From contig NZ_JAKJXE010000002.1 in the NCBI RefSeq assembly GCF_021728295.1, positions 372,001-436,000 on the forward strand: 64,000 nt of DNA. Reading direction: 5' to 3'. The translations under genes and the position numbers were made by a program. The notes under the pieces were generated by a model. It was not told where the DNA came from. It was given only the letters and a program-made list of their open reading frames with translations, and searched no databases. Origin of the DNA: Pseudomonas petrae. GTDB taxonomy: Bacteria; Pseudomonadota; Gammaproteobacteria; Pseudomonadales; Pseudomonadaceae. Of the stretch, positions 59,086-64,000 are shown piece by piece (position 1 is the stretch's first letter; each line of letters opens with the position of its first letter).

Positions 59086-60666
59086 ATGACCCAGATTCTC
59101 GGTCTGAACTACATCGGTGGACAGCGACTCGGCGCCGGCAGTGTGCAATTGCAAAGTTTCGATGCGACCACAGACGAGCCACTCCCAGGCCATTTCATCC
59201 AGGCGACCCAACACGAAGTCGACGCGGCAGGCAAGGCGGCCGCTGCTGCCTATCCGATTTATCGCAATCTGCCAGCCTCCTGCCGCGCCGAATTTCTGGA
59301 TGCCATCGCAGACGAGCTGGATGCCTTGGGCGACGATTTCGTCAGCATCGTTTGCCGTGAGACCGCGTTGCCTGCCGGGCGTATCCAGGGCGAGCGTGGT
59401 CGCACCAGCGGGCAGATGCGCCTGTTCGCAAAGGTGCTGCGTCGTGGTGACTTTTACGGGGCGCGCATTGATCGCGCCTTGCCGGATCGTAAACCCCTGC
59501 CCCGCCCGGATTTGCGTCAGTTCCGGATCGCCGTGGGCCCGGTCGCCGTGTTCGGCGCGAGCAACTTCCCCCTCGCGTTTTCCACTGCCGGGGGTGATAC
59601 CGCTTCTGCCCTGGCGGCGGGCTGCCCGGTCGTGTTTAAAGCGCACAGCGGCCACATGGCAACCGCCGAATGGGTCGCAGACGCGATCATGCGTGCAGCC
59701 GAGCGCACCGGTATGCCCGCCGGTGTATTCAACATGATCTATGGCGGGGGCGTCGGCGAGTGGTTGGTCAAGCATCCATCGATTCAAGCCGTGGGGTTCA
59801 CCGGCTCTCTCAAAGGCGGCAACGCCTTGTGCAAGATGGCGGCGGAGCGTCCCCAGCCGATTCCGGTATTCGCCGAGATGTCGAGCATCAACCCGGTGAT
59901 CATCCTTCCCCAGGCGCTCAAGGTGCGTGGCGACACCATCGCCAACGAGCTCGCCGCCTCGGTAACCCTGGGTTGCGGGCAGTTTTGCACGAACCCCGGG
60001 CTGATCATCGGCGTGCAGTCGGCCGATTTCACCGCGTTTTTAGAGCGCTTCACTGCGCGAATGAACGATCAACCGGCGCAGACCATGCTCAACGTCGGGG
60101 CCCTCGCCAGCTATAGCAAGGGGCTGCAACACTTGCTCGCTCACCCGGGCGTGAAGCATCTGGCGGGAAGTCCGCAACAGGGTAAACAGGCTCAACCGCA
60201 GTTGTTCAAAGCCGACGTCAGCTTGCTGCTCAACGGTGACGAGCTGCTTCAGGAAGAGGTATTCGGGCCGGCCACGATCGTTATTGAAGTCGCCGACGAG
60301 GCGCAACGGGTCGCGGCGCTCAATGGTCTGCGCGGGCAGTTGACCGCCACCGTCCTCGGAGAAGCGGGTGAGCTGCTGGAATACCGCTGGCTGACCGAGC
60401 TGTTACAAGAGAAGGTCGGACGGATTCTGTTGAATGGCTATCCGACCGGCGTGGAAGTCACAGAGACCATGGTGCATGGCGGACCGTACCCGGCGACATC
60501 GGACGCGCGCGGGACGTCGGTGGGCACACTGGCCATTGACCGTTTCCTGCGCCCGGTATGCTTCCAGAATTACCCGGACGCCCTGCTGCCACCTGCGTTG
60601 CAAGACGCTAACCCGTTGGGGATTCAGCGGTTGGTTGATGGGGAACATACGAATGGGGCGCTGTGA
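59086..60666 (+). CDS. Alpha-ketoglutarate semialdehyde dehydrogenase
   Basis: 526 residues from ATG 59086 (AGGAA upstream; the 57-codon extension overlaps the previous gene). Aldehyde dehydrogenase fold of the longer, NADP-type KGSADH group: VFGASNFPLAFSTAGGDTAS for coenzyme binding, Glu in VFAEMSSINPVIIL, and nucleophile Cys in TLGCGQFCTNPGL. The C-terminal HGGPYPATSDARGTSVGTLA is typical. Oxidises alpha-ketoglutarate semialdehyde to 2-oxoglutarate, the end of non-phosphorylative sugar-acid pathways, and so explains the operon. Confidence 0.93.
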   Translation: MTQILGLNYIGGQRLGAGSVQLQSFDATTDEPLPGHFIQATQHEVDAAGKAAAAAYPIYRNLPASCRAEFLDAIADELDALGDDFVSIVCRETALPAGRIQGERGRTSGQMRLFAKVLRRGDFYGARIDRALPDRKPLPRPDLRQFRIAVGPVAVFGASNFPLAFSTAGGDTASALAAGCPVVFKAHSGHMATAEWVADAIMRAAERTGMPAGVFNMIYGGGVGEWLVKHPSIQAVGFTGSLKGGNALCKMAAERPQPIPVFAEMSSINPVIILPQALKVRGDTIANELAASVTLGCGQFCTNPGLIIGVQSADFTAFLERFTARMNDQPAQTMLNVGALASYSKGLQHLLAHPGVKHLAGSPQQGKQAQPQLFKADVSLLLNGDELLQEEVFGPATIVIEVADEAQRVAALNGLRGQLTATVLGEAGELLEYRWLTELLQEKVGRILLNGYPTGVEVTETMVHGGPYPATSDARGTSVGTLAIDRFLRPVCFQNYPDALLPPALQDANPLGIQRLVDGEHTNGAL

Positions 60667-60788
60667 CGCCAAGACGTGGGGCGCAGTGGCGACAGGGTCG
60701 TCAGTGCGCTTGCGCTGAGTAATCTTCGTCATTGGGTGATCAGTAGAGCGCTCTGAAAGCAAGGGCCACTTCAAGAAACGCCTCTTGC

Positions 60789-62273
60789 TCAGCCGGCGCG
60801 GCGTTGGTTTTCTTCCTGCGTGCCGGTCATCTCAAGCGCCTTGACGATGTTGCTCAGATTGATCAGCGTCATCCAGCGGACCTGATCACCCTTGCCGATA
60901 CTCACCAGGCTGCGCATGCGGTCGTTGACCGACCCCCTGCCCCTCGCTCCGTGCTCCCAACCCTCGGGATGCTCGGAGGCCGGGTGGGTGAAGGTTTCTA
61001 TAGAGTCGGTACGGTTGACCACCAGCCCGAAGCTATTCAGCTCGCCTCTGACCAACAGTACGCGCTCCAGCGTATTGCCGGGAGGCGTCGCGCCTTCTAT
61101 CAGGCTGCTCAGGCAGACCAGCGGAATCTGTTCGCCACGCAAATTGAAACTGCCCAGCAAATGGGTCTCCTGCTGCGCAAACCGGACAAAGTGCTCTGGC
61201 ATATCCAGGATTTCCAACACTTGATCAAGGGGCACCACGAACGGCTGGGCCGCCTGGAACACCAGGCATGTCTGGTTCATCTGCGCGAGACGAGAGCCCA
61301 GCGCCTCCTGGTTCGGCGGGCTGGTCTGATAGATTTTGGCGAAACTCAGCGTCTCCGTGCGCTCCAGCAACTCGCGATATTCAAGCAACAGCGCTTGCTC
61401 TCCGTTCTCCAGCCCGATAACGCCGGCAAACAGCCCAGGCTCTCGTAACCCATAGCGGGGCAGCGGCAGGATTTCATGAGCACGCTTGCGCACAATCGAA
61501 ATCATTCGGTCATAGGCCAGACCGACGCGGTAGCCTTCTCGCGAGGTCAACACGAGCAGTTGGTTCTGGGCCTGCGCAGTCGCCATGCAATCAATGCCCA
61601 GTATCCGGTTCAGGCTCAGGGCAGGCACATCAACGCCACGGCGGTTCACGACGCCCAGGCAATAGTCCCCGCCCAACTTGCTTGGCAGCATGTCCGGTCG
61701 GTCCACCAGCTCGGTAATGGCTTTCGCGTCCACCGCATAGCGCTTGCCTTCGCACTCAAACAACAGCAGGTGATGCAGCTCCCGGGAGGGGTCCTGAACC
61801 TGCATCGTGTCGGCGACATCCCTGGAGTGCGCAGTCAACACCTGCGGCAAGCCACACAGCGCTTCCAGATCGAGCCGGTAAATCATTCGCTCATTTTCCA
61901 CCAGCACGAGTTCTGGCAGCAGAGCGACCACGGTGCCCTCCCCGCCCAGACGGCACAGGTTCCGCGCCTCGACTTTCATCACATCACTGACGCCGCTGAC
62001 CGCAATGCCCAAGCGCCGGCCTTGATGATTGACGATGGCAACCATCTCCAGCGGATCATGCCGGGAGACGTCATGCTCACCCAGCAACGATCGCAGCTCA
62101 ATCAGTGGCAGCGCCATCCCGCGCAGGCTGAACATGCCGAGCAATGCACCGCCTTGCAGCGGATGAGGCTGCAGCCGGGTGGGCCAGTTGATCACCTGCT
62201 CCAGTGCCTGGGCGTCAATCGCAACTTCCAGCTCGCCGAGCTTGACTACCCCGAAAGCAAGGGCGTCGCTCAT
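60789..62273 (-). CDS. Triple CheW-domain chemotaxis scaffold
   Basis: 494 residues made of three CheW-like domains: about 1-140 (FGVVKLGELEVAIDAQALEQ), 163-310 (HHLLLFECEGKRYAVDAKAI) and 330-475 (TCLVFQAAQPFVVPLDQVLE). Each has the hydrophobic core and Gly-rich turn of CheW (GMFSLRGMALPLIELRSLLG, GVVNRRGVDVPALSLNRILG, GSFNLRGEQIPLVCLSSLIE). Ordinary CheW has one domain of about 160 residues. No histidine kinase or receiver domain is present. Its ATG overlaps the chemoreceptor stop (ATGA), so receptor and scaffold are made together. Confidence 0.92.
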   Translation of the reverse strand: MSDALAFGVVKLGELEVAIDAQALEQVINWPTRLQPHPLQGGALLGMFSLRGMALPLIELRSLLGEHDVSRHDPLEMVAIVNHQGRRLGIAVSGVSDVMKVEARNLCRLGGEGTVVALLPELVLVENERMIYRLDLEALCGLPQVLTAHSRDVADTMQVQDPSRELHHLLLFECEGKRYAVDAKAITELVDRPDMLPSKLGGDYCLGVVNRRGVDVPALSLNRILGIDCMATAQAQNQLLVLTSREGYRVGLAYDRMISIVRKRAHEILPLPRYGLREPGLFAGVIGLENGEQALLLEYRELLERTETLSFAKIYQTSPPNQEALGSRLAQMNQTCLVFQAAQPFVVPLDQVLEILDMPEHFVRFAQQETHLLGSFNLRGEQIPLVCLSSLIEGATPPGNTLERVLLVRGELNSFGLVVNRTDSIETFTHPASEHPEGWEHGARGRGSVNDRMRSLVSIGKGDQVRWMTLINLSNIVKALEMTGTQEENQRRAG

Positions 62274-64000
62274 AGGCTTTCAACCTGGCCTGGGGCGCTC
62301 AAGCCTTTGCCCAACCCGGTCGCCAACTTGATACGGTTGAGTTCGCCGATCAGTTCAGATACCCGCTCAGCCAGATGATGCTGTTCTTGCGTGGCCGCGC
62401 CGATGGTCGTCATCGCTCCGTTGGTCTTTTCAACCCCGGCAACGATCCGCTCGAACGCACTGCCCGCGCTGCGGGAAATCTCGCTGCCTGAATTGATGCG
62501 GCGGACCGTTTCCTGAATCAATTTGTTGATTTTAGTGGTGGCTTGCGAGGATTTTTCAGCGAGCTTGCGCACTTCGTCGGCCACCACTGAAAAGCCCAGA
62601 CCATGCTCACCCGCCCGCGCCGCTTCAATCGCGGCATTGAACGCGAGCATGTTGGTCTGACCGGCGATCGTGCTGATCACCTCAATGATTTCCTGGATGT
62701 CTTCTGCCGATTTACCGATGGTGTCCATCGCCGCCGACGCCTCGTTCAGGGTCTGGGAACCGCGCTGGGCTTCATCCTGAGTAATGCGTGCCTGATCATT
62801 GGCGTCGCCAGTGGTTTTGACCACTTCGGCAATGGCCTCCATCAGACGAGTGACTGACTCATCCATTGCCTGGGTCTTGGCTTCAATGGCTTCTTCCAGC
62901 TCGACCTGGACGGTAATGTCGGTGGCGAACTTGACCACCTTATAGGGTTGCCCCACCGCATTGAACACAGGGTTATACGTTGCCTGAATCCAGATTTTCT
63001 GACCGTATTTGCTGAGGCGCATAAAGCGCCCGGTGAAGAACTTGCCGCTGCTCAGCGCGCCCCAGAATTCACGATAAGGCGTGGTCTTGACGTACTCGGG
63101 TTCGCAAAACAGCGAATGATGCCGGTCCTTCAATTCCTCCATCCGGTAACCCAGCAAATCCAGGAAGTTAGCGTTGGCCGAGAGAATATTGCCGCTCAGG
63201 TCGAACTCGATCACGCCCTGGGCGCGGTTGATAGCGTTGACCTTGCCTTCGTGCTCCATCGTACGAAGTTTGGTGTCTGTCACGTCGGTAGCAAACTTGA
63301 GGATTTTGTAGGTACGCCCCTGGGCATCAAGGATCGGGTTATAGGACGCTTGAATCCAGACATCCCGACCGTCCTTGCTCAGGCGCTTGTACTCGTTGGA
63401 GTCGTACTCCCCCTTGCCAAGCTTCTCCCAGAACTCGCGGTAAACCAGGGAGGCCGCGTATTCAGGTTCACAGAACATCCGGTGATGTTGGCCCACGACT
63501 TCTTCCAGGGTGTAACCCATGGCCGAGAGAAACTTACTGTTGGCGGTTAGCACATACCCTTCAGGCGTGAACTCGATCAGCGCCTGGGAACGCTCAATCG
63601 CCTCGATTTTGCTTTCCCACTCGGCATTGCGATTGCGCGCCTCAGTGACATCGCTGGCAAATTTGACGATCTTGAATGGCTTGCCGTTGTTGTCCATCAC
63701 CGGGTTGTAAGTGGCCTGCAACCAGATCTGGCGGCCGTCCTTGGCCTGACGCTGATACTGGCCGGCGTCAAAATTGCCGGTCCCCAACTTCTCCCAAAAC
63801 ATCAGGTATTCCTTGCTGGTCGCATAGTCGGGCATGCAAAACAGCCGGTGATGGCGCCCACGAATTTCTTCGAGGTCGTAACCCATGCAATCGAGGAAGT
63901 TCTGGTTGGCGTACAGCACGTTCCCCTGCAGATCGAATTCGATCACGGCCTGGGAGCGGTCGATCGCGCTCAGCAGGGAGTTCAAGTCAGCGCCGGCCTG
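62270..64000 (-). CDS. Soluble multi-PAS chemoreceptor (partial)
   Basis: Open to the window edge; the TTG at 63985 is probably not the start. At least 571 residues: three PAS-PAC units of about 120 residues in tandem, starting IDRSQAVIEFDLQGNVLYAN, IERSQALIEFTPEGYVLTAN and INRAQGVIEFDLSGNILSAN, each with an RHH/QHH-x-x-FC motif. Then a methyl-accepting signalling domain with the hairpin tip EVISTIAGQTNMLAFNAAIE, then AARAGEHGLGFSVVADEVRK. No transmembrane segment is seen, as in BdlA/Aer2-like cytoplasmic receptors. BdlA has two PAS domains, so this is an extended relative. Coupled to the triple-CheW gene. Confidence 0.92.
   Translation of the reverse strand, partial: QAGADLNSLLSAIDRSQAVIEFDLQGNVLYANQNFLDCMGYDLEEIRGRHHRLFCMPDYATSKEYLMFWEKLGTGNFDAGQYQRQAKDGRQIWLQATYNPVMDNNGKPFKIVKFASDVTEARNRNAEWESKIEAIERSQALIEFTPEGYVLTANSKFLSAMGYTLEEVVGQHHRMFCEPEYAASLVYREFWEKLGKGEYDSNEYKRLSKDGRDVWIQASYNPILDAQGRTYKILKFATDVTDTKLRTMEHEGKVNAINRAQGVIEFDLSGNILSANANFLDLLGYRMEELKDRHHSLFCEPEYVKTTPYREFWGALSSGKFFTGRFMRLSKYGQKIWIQATYNPVFNAVGQPYKVVKFATDITVQVELEEAIEAKTQAMDESVTRLMEAIAEVVKTTGDANDQARITQDEAQRGSQTLNEASAAMDTIGKSAEDIQEIIEVISTIAGQTNMLAFNAAIEAARAGEHGLGFSVVADEVRKLAEKSSQATTKINKLIQETVRRINSGSEISRSAGSAFERIVAGVEKTNGAMTTIGAATQEQHHLAERVSELIGELNRIKLATGLGKGLSAPGQVESL

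Overview
The window reads as part of a Pseudomonas chromosome, most likely of the fluorescens/syringae side of the genus. The evidence is an MvaT/MvaU-family H-NS-like protein, a membrane PQQ glucose dehydrogenase, a GTAGGAGCGCGCTTGC-type REP pair, a BdlA-like multi-PAS chemoreceptor, a MexF-like RND pump, and dense GC-rich coding with many LysR-regulated catabolic cassettes. No rRNA, tRNA, CRISPR array or complete insertion sequence was seen. All family assignments come from reading the translated sequence and remembered family features; no database search was run.

Layout. 1-2.2 kb: a receiver-only response regulator, two small orphans and an epoxide-hydrolase-like enzyme. 2.2-5.0 kb: a DNA-architecture block with mvaU, a tyrosine recombinase and, divergent from it, a KfrA-like coiled-coil DNA-binding protein; the last two share a 78-bp gap holding a perfect 16-bp palindrome. 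5.0-9.8 kb: a CHASE4-PAS-GGDEF-EAL protein, a MATE pump and a TetR regulator. 9.8-16.1 kb: a periplasmic GH3 beta-glucosidase, start/stop-coupled to a small exported protein, divergent from gcd across an AT-rich, palindrome-containing gap; together they suggest extracytoplasmic release and oxidation of glucose. 16.1-23.2 kb: REP elements, a LysR/oxidoreductase pair, a second tyrosine recombinase with a 12-bp inverted repeat at its 5' end, then an AT-richer accessory stretch of small orphan genes.

23.2-28.3 kb: a LysR-controlled cassette of a class II aldolase/adducin-fold protein, a PhnZ-like HD-domain (probable di-iron oxygenase) protein and a BASS-type transporter. It is followed by a lipoprotein glycerophosphodiester phosphodiesterase with a textbook Pho box and the remnant of an EamA transporter. 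28.5-40.7 kb: GNAT, an orphan, Lrp-LysE, SDR-LysR, a GlxA-type regulator divergent from a redox/membrane gene row (DUF3817, HemJ/CopD-like, SDR, cytochrome c), MocR divergent from a His-rich membrane protein, RidA, and an XRE-cupin regulator with its own operator. 40.8-46.7 kb: a MexEF-like RND pump without an outer-membrane gene, a divergent LysR, and the tail of a GlcG/HbpS gene.

46.7-53.8 kb: an IclR-linked catabolic set (MFS, CaiB-type CoA transferase, HMG-CoA-lyase-like enzyme, divergent SMP-30 lactonase and CitMHS carrier) around a probable IclR operator. 53.9-60.7 kb: a LysR-controlled sugar-acid operon (AraD1/GguC-like, MFS, UxaA-like dehydratase, alpha-ketoglutarate semialdehyde dehydrogenase) in which the MFS gene is broken by a one-base frameshift. 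60.8-64.0 kb: a triple-CheW protein coupled to a soluble three-PAS chemoreceptor that runs off the window.

The most promising undescribed material is the aldolase/PhnZ-like/BASS cassette, followed by the recombinase-KfrA divergon beside mvaU and the triple-CheW/triple-PAS pair.
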